NCBI GenBank assembly: GCA_947463445.1 | Contig: CANHRS010000023.1 | Coordinates: 1 to 32,946 of the forward strand | Source of the DNA: Flavobacteriia bacterium | GTDB taxonomy: Bacteria; Bacteroidota; Bacteroidia; Flavobacteriales_D; Crocinitomicaceae | Direction: 5' to 3' | Length of the DNA: 32,946 bases | Shown here: one piece after another, positions 24,478 through 31,619 of the stretch | How the letters are laid out: each line of letters opens with the position of its first letter | How positions within the stretch are numbered: the stretch's first letter is position 1 | Made by a program: the position numbers and the translations under genes | The notes under the pieces: model-generated | What the model was told of the DNA's origin: nothing | The model's input: only the letters and a program-made list of their open reading frames with translations | Databases searched by the model: none

Positions 24478-24519
24478 CCCTAAGCTGTCCCCATTGAGCT
24501 TGTCGAAATGTGTAGAAGG
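24478..24519. repeat. Inverted copy of the 42-bp CTTCGACA-type repeat
   Basis: This is the reverse complement of 1107-1148 with two mismatches; 31 bp (24483-24513) are exact. Just upstream, 24427-24475 holds degenerate AATCTGYAA repeats. Together with the heptamer array they fill the 300-bp gap between crtZ and the DUF5723-like gene. I see no terminator of classical form after crtZ. Confidence 0.85.
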
Positions 24520-24537
24520 GCTACTCATCCTGTACAC

Positions 24538-24706
24538 CAATTCCTATCTGCTATCTGCTATAAGCTATCCACTAATTCCTATATGCTAATTCCTATTTAC
24601 TATTTACTATTTACTATTTCCTATTTCCTATTTACTATTTCCTATTTCCTATTTCCTATTTCCTATCTGCTAATTCCTATATGCTATAAGCTATTTCGCT
24701 ATTTCC
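24538..24706. repeat. Heptamer tandem array 2 (TATTTCC/TATTTAC/TATCTGC)
   Basis: About 24 units of 7 bp run from 24538 to 24706. They keep perfect register until a single 1-bp insertion at 24692-24699. Unit types are TATTTCC, TATTTAC, TATCTGC, TAATTCC, TATATGC, TATAAGC and TATCCAC. The array stops 3 bp before the stop codon of the DUF5723-like gene. It shares unit types with array 3 directly, and with array 1 on the opposite strand. Confidence 0.95.
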
Positions 24707-24709
24707 AAT

Positions 24710-26200
24710 CTAAAATCGTACCCTAGCAAATCCCATAGCAAACGATAAGCTATGTCCATCTTTTTGGAAAAAGGATAACGCGTCACGGGAAGAAAAACCA
24801 AATTCATACCCACCATCTCGTAAAATAAAGTTGACTCCAACTGGCATATTATTCTTGTAGATTCCACCGCCAAAGTACCCACAGCTAAGTTGAAGCCATT
24901 TGACTATTCGAAGGTCACCTCCAAACGATACAACCGTATTTTTTATACTACCTGGGTTGTCAGAATTAAATGGAGCTACTAAATCAAAACCAATACCGAA
25001 ATGTTGTTTTATATGGAAACTAGACCCAAAACGAAATGTTGCTGCGTTAGATAAAGTGTATTTTTCTTCTCCCACTAGGGTTAGCAATCCACCTTGTGAC
25101 AAAAGTTGATTGATTGATTTTGTGAGGTTGTAGTCGTTTAAACTATGTATAGCAACGTTTCCAATTAAAGTATCCTTTACACGATATACATTTCGATTAT
25201 ATGTGACAGAACCAATGTTGTTTATGGCGAGTGCTACTTTTAATTTATTCCAAAAGATTGCGCTAACCGATAAATCTATACCGTATCCAGAACCAACTGC
25301 AGGAGGTATTCCACCTGTATATTTTTTTAACGAATTTACAGAAGCAAGAGCAGTTTGATAGTTGATAGTAAAGATAGAGGATAAAGAAGAATGTAAATCG
25401 ATTCCCGAACTTGTTGCATCTAAATCAAACATAGCCATTGATTTAATGATTCGTCCACCTATACCAGCGTATAGATCAACAAAATTATTTATTCCAAAAA
25501 CTTTTCTACCGTAACCTAGACTATAGGATCGATTCCAAATCATTTTGATGGATGAACCTTGTAAAAGGGAACTTAACTGCATAGGTATTGCCATAGTTCC
25601 ACTGACAACCGCTTGTAAAGTATCTGAAGAGATAGATGTAGAGTTTGGAATACGAGTTGTTACTCCACCAAACTTTATATCCAATGAATCCAATAGGTTA
25701 GAGATTTTACCGTTGATTATTAAGTCTGTAGCATTAGTACTCAACTTTGAATACCATTGATAATTTTCTTGCACGTTAAACGCAATTCCTCCAAATTTTT
25801 TCCCTTGGAATGCAAATCCTCCCCATGTATAGTCTGCAAAAATAGAGACCCCTGCTTGTGCATATTCACCGATTGCGGTTTGTTGGTTTTTCCAGTTAAA
25901 AGGAACCACTGTATCGCCTAGAATAGAGTTGTATATAGCGCGTGAGAAATTTTTTAATCGTGCTTTTGATAAAACGTCTGATGTAAGTCCAAAACCAAAT
26001 TCACTAGATCCAATGCTAACTTTTTTCTTTTCATAACCTGTTCCCCAACCTAATGCAGAGGTATTTACACCCAAGCATTGATAATCTGTCAAGAAGGTTG
26101 TAGCTACACCTTTACCAACCGCAGTGTATGCAACACCTTGGGATTGCGCATAAATAATTTGTGCGCATAAAACTGTGATACAAATCAGAAAGATTTTCAT
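24710..26200 (-). CDS. DUF5723-like outer-membrane beta-barrel protein
   Basis: The 496-residue protein has a signal peptide ending IIYAQ (about residue 19) and then a barrel-like pattern of amphipathic strands, including GSSEFGFGLTSDVL, AGVSIFADYTWGGFAFQGKKFGGIAFNV and YSLGYGRKVFGINNFVDLYAGIGGRI, to a C-terminal strand SLSFAMGFARVRF. The terminal phenylalanine is the usual BAM recognition feature. Bacteroidota have many such barrels near gliding or secretion genes, but none are here. Function unknown. The gene is flanked on both sides by heptamer arrays. Confidence 0.78.
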   Translation of the reverse strand: MKIFLICITVLCAQIIYAQSQGVAYTAVGKGVATTFLTDYQCLGVNTSALGWGTGYEKKKVSIGSSEFGFGLTSDVLSKARLKNFSRAIYNSILGDTVVPFNWKNQQTAIGEYAQAGVSIFADYTWGGFAFQGKKFGGIAFNVQENYQWYSKLSTNATDLIINGKISNLLDSLDIKFGGVTTRIPNSTSISSDTLQAVVSGTMAIPMQLSSLLQGSSIKMIWNRSYSLGYGRKVFGINNFVDLYAGIGGRIIKSMAMFDLDATSSGIDLHSSLSSIFTINYQTALASVNSLKKYTGGIPPAVGSGYGIDLSVSAIFWNKLKVALAINNIGSVTYNRNVYRVKDTLIGNVAIHSLNDYNLTKSINQLLSQGGLLTLVGEEKYTLSNAATFRFGSSFHIKQHFGIGFDLVAPFNSDNPGSIKNTVVSFGGDLRIVKWLQLSCGYFGGGIYKNNMPVGVNFILRDGGYEFGFSSRDALSFFQKDGHSLSFAMGFARVRF

Positions 26201-26297
26201 AGACTGTTATTAGTTACTACGCTGTAAAGATATAAAAAGCTCAAACACTACACGAAGAAATATTCTGCTCTACCAACTAAGCTCAAGTCAAGTCTTC

Positions 26298-26759
26298 AAT
26301 CTGCTAATTCCTATTTGCTATATGCTAATTTCTAACTACTATCCACAAATTTCTATTTCTTATATTCTATCCACTAATTCCTATATGTTAACTGCTATTT
26401 TCTAACTGCTATTTCCTATCTGCTATTTCCTATCTGCTATTTCCTATCTGCTATTTCCTATCTGCTATTTCCTATCTGCTATTTCCTAAATGCTATTTCC
26501 TAAATGCTAATTCCTATTTCCTATATGCTAACTGCTATTTCCTATTTGCTAATTCCTATATGCTAACTGCTATATGCTATTTCCTAAATGCTAATTCCTA
26601 TTTCCTATATGCTAAATGCTATTTCCTATTTCCTATATGCTAACTGCTATTTTCTATATGCTATTTCCTATTTCCTATATGCTATTTCCTATATGCTAAC
26701 TGCTATTTTCTATATGCTATTTCCTATTTCCTATATGCTATTTCCTAAATGCTAATCCC
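26298..26759. repeat. Heptamer tandem array 3, 66 units in register
   Basis: Sixty-six consecutive 7-bp units occupy 462 bp with no internal indel. Main units are TATTTCC, TATATGC, TATCTGC, TAACTGC, TAAATGC, TAATTCC, TATTTGC and TATTTTC; nearly all fit TAWNTNC. A block near 26403-26486 alternates TATTTCC with TATCTGC or TAAATGC, making 14-bp superunits. It lies between the start of the DUF5723-like gene and hmgA, in the 658-bp divergent region. The flanks (26201-26297 and 26760-26858) must contain both promoters; a weak -7-like TTACTTTG is at 26824-26831. Confidence 0.97.
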
Positions 26760-26858
26760 AATTTACTGACATTAATCATGTTTTTCTGTGAGTAGCATCA
26801 TTCATCACGCATTTGAATCTTCATTACTTTGCTTTAGTTAATTCTAAAAACCAACACT

Positions 26859-28019
26859 ATGCCATTCTATCAAAAACACGGTACAATTCCTACAAAGAGA
26901 CACGTCGTTTCTCGACAATCTAACGGGAATTTATACCACGAAGAATTAGTAGGTACAGAAGGGTTTGCAGGAATGTCTTCATTAGTATATCATTTACATC
27001 CACCAACCATGGTGAAAGAAATGGGGGAAGCATACTCTGTAAAACCAAAAATCGCTGTATCTGAAAATTTAAAATGTTTGAGTTTTGCAGGTTTTATGTT
27101 AAAACCAGAAGCAGATTATATTAAAAGTCGCAAAACACTTTTTGTGAATAATGATATGCATATTGGTTTAGCCGCACCTAAAAATTCAACCCCTTACTTT
27201 TTTAAGAATGCAGACGCAGATGAAATGATTTTCATTCACGTTGGTAGTGGTTCAATGAAAACAATGTATGGTAAAATTGAGTTTGAATATGGCGATTATT
27301 TAATAATTCCAAGAGGAACGGTGTATCAATTAGACTTCGCTACAGAAGAAAATAAATTGTTAATTGTCGAGTCTTTCAGTCCAATTACCACACCTAAAAG
27401 ATACCGTAATCAATTTGGACAATTATTAGAACATTCACCATTTTGTGAGCGTGATATTAAAACGCCACAAGCCTTAGATACATTTGATGTAAAGGGGGAT
27501 TTTTTGGTTAACATCAAAAAACAAGGTAATATTTATCCTTATACCTACGCAACACATCCATTTGATGTAGCTGGTTGGGATGGATACCATTACCCATATG
27601 CGTTCTCTATATTTAACTTTGAACCAATCACAGGGCGTATCCACATGCCGCCGCCGATCCACCAAACATTTGAAGGTAACAACTTTGTAATCTGTTCGTT
27701 TGTCCCTCGTATGTACGATTATCACCCAGACGCAATTCCTGCACCTTACCACCACAGTAATATTGATTCTGACGAATTGCTATACTATGTAGATGGAGAT
27801 TTTATGAGTAGAAATGGCATTGAAAAAGGTCAAATCACCTTGCATCCAGGCGGATTGCCACACGGACCACATCCAGGTGCTATCGAAAGAAGTATCGGTA
27901 AAAAGGAAACGAATGAATTAGCAGTAATGATTGATCCATTCAAACCAGTAATGATTACGGAAGAAGCGCTTGGATTAGAAATTAAGGATTACTATAAATC
28001 CTGGGTAAACCAACAGTAG
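26859..28019 (+). CDS. hmgA: Homogentisate 1,2-dioxygenase
   Basis: HmgA opens the ring of homogentisate to maleylacetoacetate in tyrosine and phenylalanine breakdown. The 386-residue protein is the shorter bacterial form of this cupin Fe(II) enzyme. N-terminal MPFYQKHGTIPTKRH is typical. Putative catalytic and iron ligands are His268 (PPIHQTF), His298/299 and Glu306 in YHHSNIDSDELLYY, and His335 in GGLPHGPHPG. The gene is followed by hpd, which makes its substrate, and the stop codon abuts a GGGTGAATC palindrome. Fumarylacetoacetase and the isomerase are not in the window. Confidence 0.92.
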   Translation: MPFYQKHGTIPTKRHVVSRQSNGNLYHEELVGTEGFAGMSSLVYHLHPPTMVKEMGEAYSVKPKIAVSENLKCLSFAGFMLKPEADYIKSRKTLFVNNDMHIGLAAPKNSTPYFFKNADADEMIFIHVGSGSMKTMYGKIEFEYGDYLIIPRGTVYQLDFATEENKLLIVESFSPITTPKRYRNQFGQLLEHSPFCERDIKTPQALDTFDVKGDFLVNIKKQGNIYPYTYATHPFDVAGWDGYHYPYAFSIFNFEPITGRIHMPPPIHQTFEGNNFVICSFVPRMYDYHPDAIPAPYHHSNIDSDELLYYVDGDFMSRNGIEKGQITLHPGGLPHGPHPGAIERSIGKKETNELAVMIDPFKPVMITEEALGLEIKDYYKSWVNQQ

Positions 28020-28117
28020 GGGTGAATCGTGATTCACCCGAATAGAATCGTGATTCACCCGAAAACATCGTGATTCACCCAAAAGAATCAACCGTAAGGG
28101 TGAATCGCGATTCACCC
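28020..28117. repeat. GGGTGAATCGYGATTCACCC palindrome cluster, hmgA-hpd spacer
   Basis: The cluster begins directly after the hmgA stop with GGGTGAATCGTGATTCACCC (28020-28039). Two right-arm copies ATCGTGATTCACCC follow, and it ends with the perfect palindrome GGGTGAATCGCGATTCACCC (28098-28117). It fills nearly the whole spacer. It happens to be an open frame joined to hpd, giving a false N-terminal extension. Confidence 0.92.
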
Positions 28118-28138
28118 ATAAATAAAAAATCAAAAAAA

Positions 28139-29296
28139 ATGGAAACAAAAGACTTAAAAAACGTTGAGAATTATAACTACGGTTTAGAAAAAATCTTCGC
28201 TGAAGCACAAGATTTTCTTCCAATTAACGGTACAGACTATGTAGAATTTTATGTTGGAAATGCAAAACAAGCTGCACACTATTATAAAACAGCTTTTGGA
28301 TTTCAATCCTTTGCATACCAAGGTTTAGAGACTGGTATAACAGACCGAACATCGTATGTGGTAAAACAAGATAAAATTAAATTGATTTTAACAACGCCGT
28401 TAAATTCAGAAAGTGAAATTGGTGAACATATCAAACAACATGGGGATGGTGTGAAAGTGATCGCACTTTGGGTAGATGATGCAAGAAAATCCTATGAAGA
28501 AACTATCAATAGAGGGGCGAAATCTTACTTTGAACCACGTATAGAATCCGATAAAGATGGAGAAGTTGTTCGAGCAGGGATTCATACCTATGGTGATACT
28601 GTACACATTTTTGTAGAACGTAAAAATTACAATGGGGTATTTTTACCTGGTTTTGAAAAATGGGAATCTGAATACAACCCTATACCAACTGGATTGAAAT
28701 ATATCGATCACATGGTTGGAAATGTGGATTTAGGTGATATGAATAAATGGGCGAAATTCTACGAAGAAGTAATGGGATTCGCAAATTTAATTACATTCGA
28801 CGATAAAGATATTTCTACAGAGTACACTGCTTTAATGAGTAAAGTGATGACAAATGGTAATGGTCGTATTAAATTCCCAATTAACGAACCTGCACAAGGC
28901 AAGAAAAAATCGCAAATAGAAGAATATATTCAATTTTATGGAGGTGCTGGATGTCAGCATATTGCAGTAGCAACAGACGATATCGTTTTTACAATTTCGG
29001 AGATGCGTAAACGTGGAGTAGAATTTTTGCATGTACCAGGTGATTATTACGATACCGTTTTTGGACGTGTAGGGGATATTCAAGAAGATATTGAAACCTT
29101 GAAAAGTTTAGGTATCATGGTAGATAGAGATGAAGATGGGTATTTATTGCAAATCTTCACTAAACCTGTGGAAGATAGACCTACGTTATTTTTTGAAATC
29201 ATCCAACGCAGAGGAGCAAACTCTTTTGGTAAAGGAAACTTTAAGGCTTTATTTGAATCTATCGAGGCGGAACAAGCTAAAAGAGGAACCCTTTAA
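28139..29296 (+). CDS. hpd: 4-Hydroxyphenylpyruvate dioxygenase
   Basis: HPPD converts 4-hydroxyphenylpyruvate, the transamination product of tyrosine, to homogentisate. The 385-residue protein has two vicinal-oxygen-chelate domains. Iron ligands are His191 (YIDHMVGN), His274 (GCQHIAV) and Glu353 (FFEIIQR); the spacings of 83 and 79 residues match the family. The C-terminal RRGANSFGKGNFKALFESIE is the conserved active-site lid helix. I start at the ATG at 28139: upstream in-frame codons from 28070 only read through repeat DNA, and METKDLKNVENYNYGLEKIF aligns with flavobacterial N-termini. A terminator follows at 29333. Confidence 0.95.
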   Translation: METKDLKNVENYNYGLEKIFAEAQDFLPINGTDYVEFYVGNAKQAAHYYKTAFGFQSFAYQGLETGITDRTSYVVKQDKIKLILTTPLNSESEIGEHIKQHGDGVKVIALWVDDARKSYEETINRGAKSYFEPRIESDKDGEVVRAGIHTYGDTVHIFVERKNYNGVFLPGFEKWESEYNPIPTGLKYIDHMVGNVDLGDMNKWAKFYEEVMGFANLITFDDKDISTEYTALMSKVMTNGNGRIKFPINEPAQGKKKSQIEEYIQFYGGAGCQHIAVATDDIVFTISEMRKRGVEFLHVPGDYYDTVFGRVGDIQEDIETLKSLGIMVDRDEDGYLLQIFTKPVEDRPTLFFEIIQRRGANSFGKGNFKALFESIEAEQAKRGTL

Positions 29297-29312
29297 ATAG
29301 CACAAATCGTTC

Positions 29313-29332
29313 GGGTGAATCGCGATTCACCC
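29313..29332. repeat. GGGTGAATCGCGATTCACCC palindrome, hpd-nbaC spacer
   Basis: A perfect 20-bp palindrome lies 16 bp after the hpd stop and abuts the A-run of the following terminator. It is identical to the copies at 4090, 28098 and 32565. Confidence 0.95.
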
Positions 29333-29360
29333 AAAAAAGCACGAGCAATCGTGCTTTTTT
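29333..29360 (+). terminator. Rho-independent terminator after hpd
   Basis: The stem GCACGA / TCGTGC encloses a GCAA tetraloop and is flanked by A6 and T6. It is symmetrical, so it could act in both directions. The identical 28-bp sequence occurs after kynA at 32601-32628. Confidence 0.85.
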
Positions 29361-29389
29361 CAGGTAGGAATTGAAAAAAAACCATAATT

Positions 29390-29950
29390 ATGTTAATGCC
29401 CTTTAACCTTAATAAGTGGATTGAAGATAACAAACACTTATTACAACCACCTGTTAATAATGCCGTTTTGTATAAAGATTCTGATTTTATTGTGATGATA
29501 ATCGGTGGGCCAAATGCACGAAAAGATTTTCATTATAACGAAGGGGAAGAATTATTTTATCAATTAAAAGGAAGTATGAAATTGCCGATCATTCAAGATG
29601 GTAAACGTACTATAATTGAAATCAAGGAAGGAGAAATGTTTTTACTTCCAGGAAAAACATACCATTCACCGCAACGATTTGCAGATACCATCGGACTTGT
29701 AATCGAACGAAATCGAAAAGAAGTTGAATTTGATTCATGCACCTGGTTCTGCGATGCATGTAATGAAAAATTATATTCCGAAGAATTTAAATTAGAAGAT
29801 ATAGTTAGTCAACTTTCCAATTTGTTACAAAAAGTATATGATTCAGAGGAAATTCGTACCTGTAAAAAATGTGGAACAATAATGGAAATCCCAACCGCCG
29901 AAAACAATACTTACACGTACGGGCGTGACGTGTCGCGCCCTAAAATGTGA
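29390..29950 (+). CDS. nbaC: 3-Hydroxyanthranilate 3,4-dioxygenase
   Basis: The enzyme cleaves 3-hydroxyanthranilate to 2-amino-3-carboxymuconate semialdehyde, which leads to quinolinate/NAD or to degradation. The 186-residue cupin has Fe(II) ligands His48, Glu54 and His92, substrate residues Arg44, Arg96 and Glu106, and the bacterial rubredoxin-like second metal site with Cys121/Cys124 and Cys158/Cys161. The spacing is as in the Cupriavidus enzyme. Translation may begin at either of two ATGs, 29390 or 29396. The last nine residues (GRDVSRPKM) and the stop codon are encoded by the GTGACGTGTCGCGCCC repeat, so the C-terminus is repeat-derived. Confidence 0.93.
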   Translation: MLMPFNLNKWIEDNKHLLQPPVNNAVLYKDSDFIVMIIGGPNARKDFHYNEGEELFYQLKGSMKLPIIQDGKRTIIEIKEGEMFLLPGKTYHSPQRFADTIGLVIERNRKEVEFDSCTWFCDACNEKLYSEEFKLEDIVSQLSNLLQKVYDSEEIRTCKKCGTIMEIPTAENNTYTYGRDVSRPKM

Positions 29951-29962
29951 CGTGTCGCGCCC
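29921..29962. repeat. GTGACGTGTCGCGCCC direct repeat at the nbaC 3' end
   Basis: Two copies of this 16-bp sequence lie at 29925-29940 and 29947-29962. The first has an extra GGGC in front, making a GGGCG...CGCCC stem. The nbaC stop (29948-29950) is the TGA of the second copy. Confidence 0.88.
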
Positions 29963-29963
29963 T

Positions 29964-29986
29964 GATTTTTTATAAAATAAAAAATC
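29964..29986 (+). terminator. AT-only hairpin downstream of nbaC
   Basis: GATTTTTTAT and ATAAAAAATC pair perfectly around AAA. The stem lacks GC strength, so termination is uncertain; an mRNA 3'-end structure is possible. Confidence 0.3.
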
Positions 29987-29989
29987 ATG

Positions 29990-30072
29990 ATCCATCCATC
30001 CATCATCATCATCCAACCATCATCCATCATCATCCATCCTAATTAAAATCATCAAACATCATCCATCAATAA
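29990..30072. repeat. CATC/CATCCATC microsatellite before kmo
   Basis: Imperfect CATC, CATCATC and CATCCATC units fill the 134-bp nbaC-kmo spacer and end about 12 bp before the kmo ATG. Unit number may vary between strains, which could alter the kmo leader. Confidence 0.85.
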
Positions 30073-30084
30073 TATAATCAAATC

Positions 30085-31440
30085 ATGTCAAATCAAAAAT
30101 CAGCAACCATTATAGGCTCAGGACTAGTAGGTTCATTATGGGCTGTTTATCTTTCGAAAGCAGGATATAAAGTTACAACATATGATCGTCGTTCAGACCT
30201 TCGGAATATTGCGTTATCTGCAGGTAAATCGATTAATCTTGCAACCTCATTTAGAGGATGGAAAGCATTAGACGCTGTCGGAATTGGAGATGCAATACGC
30301 GAGATTGCAATTCCAATGTACAGTCGTACTATTCATGAGCTCGATGGCACAATTTCTTCATTACCATATGGAAAAGAAAACCAAGCAATCTATTCTGTTT
30401 CGCGCGGAGAAATAAACGCGAAACTTTTAGAGATTGCAGGTGAAAATGACAATGTAACATTAAACTTCGATGTAGATTGTGTATTTGCGGATACAAAAAC
30501 TGGGAAATTTAAACTGAAAAATAATAAAACAGGAGAGGAAACCGAACACCAAACGGATTTATTATTTGCAAGTGATGGTGCCTTTTCAGCAGTTAGATAC
30601 CATGGGTTCCAAAAATTAGATCGTTTCTCCTATAGTCAGAATTACATTGAAGATGGATACCGCGAAATCTTACTTCCTGCAAATGCAGATGGAACACATA
30701 AATTAGAAAAAAACAGTTTACATATTTGGCCAAGAGGTCGTTTTATGTTAATCGCTCTTCCAAATTTTGATGGATCATTTACTTGCACCTTATTCATGCC
30801 TTTCGATAACCATGAATATTGTTTTAATAAATTGACGGATAGAAATAAAGTACAAGATTTTTTCAAAGAAGTTTTTCCGGATTTCTATGATTTACTTCCT
30901 ACTATTGCGGAAAGTTGGGAAGATCACCCTTTGTCTGCTTTAGCATTAATTCGTTGTTATCCATGGACAAATGGAAAAATGGCATTGATGGGAGATGCTG
31001 CACATGCTACCGTGCCTTTTTATGGACAAGGAATGAATTGTGGTTTTGAAGATTGTTCAATAATGTGGGAATTGATGCAACAACATAAAGAAAATTGGCC
31101 GATTATATTCCAAGAGTATGAAAAATCAAGAAAACCAAATTGCGATGCAATGCAAGATTTATCCCTGCAAAATTATACGGTTATGCGCGACAAAGTGACG
31201 GATCCGGTATTCAAAATGATTCATAAAATTGAAAATCGATTGACTCATCTTTTTCCAGAGGAATTCACACCACTTTATAGTATGGTATCTTTTTCAAATA
31301 CGGAATATAAAAATGCCTTGAAGCATGGAAATGAGCAACAAGAAAAAATCCGAAATTGGATCGAAATCCACCAACTCGACGATTCAATGACCATCGAAAA
31401 ACTCGACGAATTACTCCAAAAACTTCAACCGTTGGGGTGA
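30085..31440 (+). CDS. kmo: Kynurenine 3-monooxygenase
   Basis: KMO is an FAD/NADPH aromatic hydroxylase converting kynurenine to 3-hydroxykynurenine. The 451-residue protein has the FAD motif GSGLVG (11-16), the KMO-type SINLATSFRGWKALDAVGI segment (49-67), and the second FAD motif MGDAAHATVPFYGQGMNCGFED (302-323). No C-terminal membrane helix like that of the mitochondrial enzyme is obvious, so it is probably soluble or peripheral. The final Gly codon and TGA stop lie inside a GGGTGAGTC palindrome. It lies between nbaC and kynA, consistent with a kynurenine-pathway role. Confidence 0.95.
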   Translation: MSNQKSATIIGSGLVGSLWAVYLSKAGYKVTTYDRRSDLRNIALSAGKSINLATSFRGWKALDAVGIGDAIREIAIPMYSRTIHELDGTISSLPYGKENQAIYSVSRGEINAKLLEIAGENDNVTLNFDVDCVFADTKTGKFKLKNNKTGEETEHQTDLLFASDGAFSAVRYHGFQKLDRFSYSQNYIEDGYREILLPANADGTHKLEKNSLHIWPRGRFMLIALPNFDGSFTCTLFMPFDNHEYCFNKLTDRNKVQDFFKEVFPDFYDLLPTIAESWEDHPLSALALIRCYPWTNGKMALMGDAAHATVPFYGQGMNCGFEDCSIMWELMQQHKENWPIIFQEYEKSRKPNCDAMQDLSLQNYTVMRDKVTDPVFKMIHKIENRLTHLFPEEFTPLYSMVSFSNTEYKNALKHGNEQQEKIRNWIEIHQLDDSMTIEKLDELLQKLQPLG

Positions 31441-31540
31441 GTCGTGACTCACCCGAATTGAGACTTCACTCACCCGAATTGAGTCTTCTCTCACCCGAAT
31501 TGTGTCATGACTCATCCACCCTTATTCGTGACTCACCCGC
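31435..31540. repeat. GGGTGAGTCGTGACTCACCC palindrome and 21-bp half-unit array
   Basis: A variant palindrome GGGTGAGTCGTGACTCACCC (31435-31454) contains the kmo stop. It is followed by tandem units of about 21 bp with the core CTCACCCGAATTGA, then a decayed GACTCATCC and a final GTGACTCACCC arm. It is the same family as the GGGTGAATCGCGATTCACCC elements with a changed core. Confidence 0.88.
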
Positions 31541-31553
31541 TTATTTAGTGTAC

Positions 31554-31581
31554 GGATGTTGCATTGCAACATCCCATTTTT
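31554..31581 (+). terminator. Hairpin with T-rich tail between kmo and kynA
   Basis: GGATGTTGCA and TGCAACATCC pair perfectly with a one-base centre and are followed by CATTTTT. It can act as an intrinsic terminator or attenuator 39 bp before kynA. Similar TGTTGCA-TGCAACA palindromes are dispersed in many Bacteroidota, so it may also be a repeat element. Confidence 0.6.
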
Positions 31582-31619
31582 CTTAAAATAAAAAAAACAA
31601 AAACCCAAAATCCCCAAAA

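Noticed and set aside
24508-24726. 72-residue open frame, very hydrophobic, over heptamer array 2
   Set aside because: The frame is open only because a 7-bp repeat without stop codons cycles through all frames. It starts in a CTTCGACA-type repeat and has no start signal. The periodic peptide is a by-product of the satellite.
26298-26759. CRISPR array
   Set aside because: Units are 7 bp with no spacers of typical length, and no cas gene is present.
28070-28138. N-terminal extension of HPPD reading through the palindrome cluster
   Set aside because: The added residues come from repeat DNA (VNRDSP is the palindrome translated). The family N-terminus aligns with the ATG at 28139.
27975-28223. 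Minus-strand open frame over the hmgA-hpd spacer
   Set aside because: It is a repeat-derived shadow (VNHDSP repeats) overlapping the real hpd start.
31356-31586. Open frame across the kmo 3' end and the GGGTGAGTC repeats
   Set aside because: Its sequence is out-of-frame kmo followed by repeat translation (repeated DSPEL units). There is no independent gene evidence.
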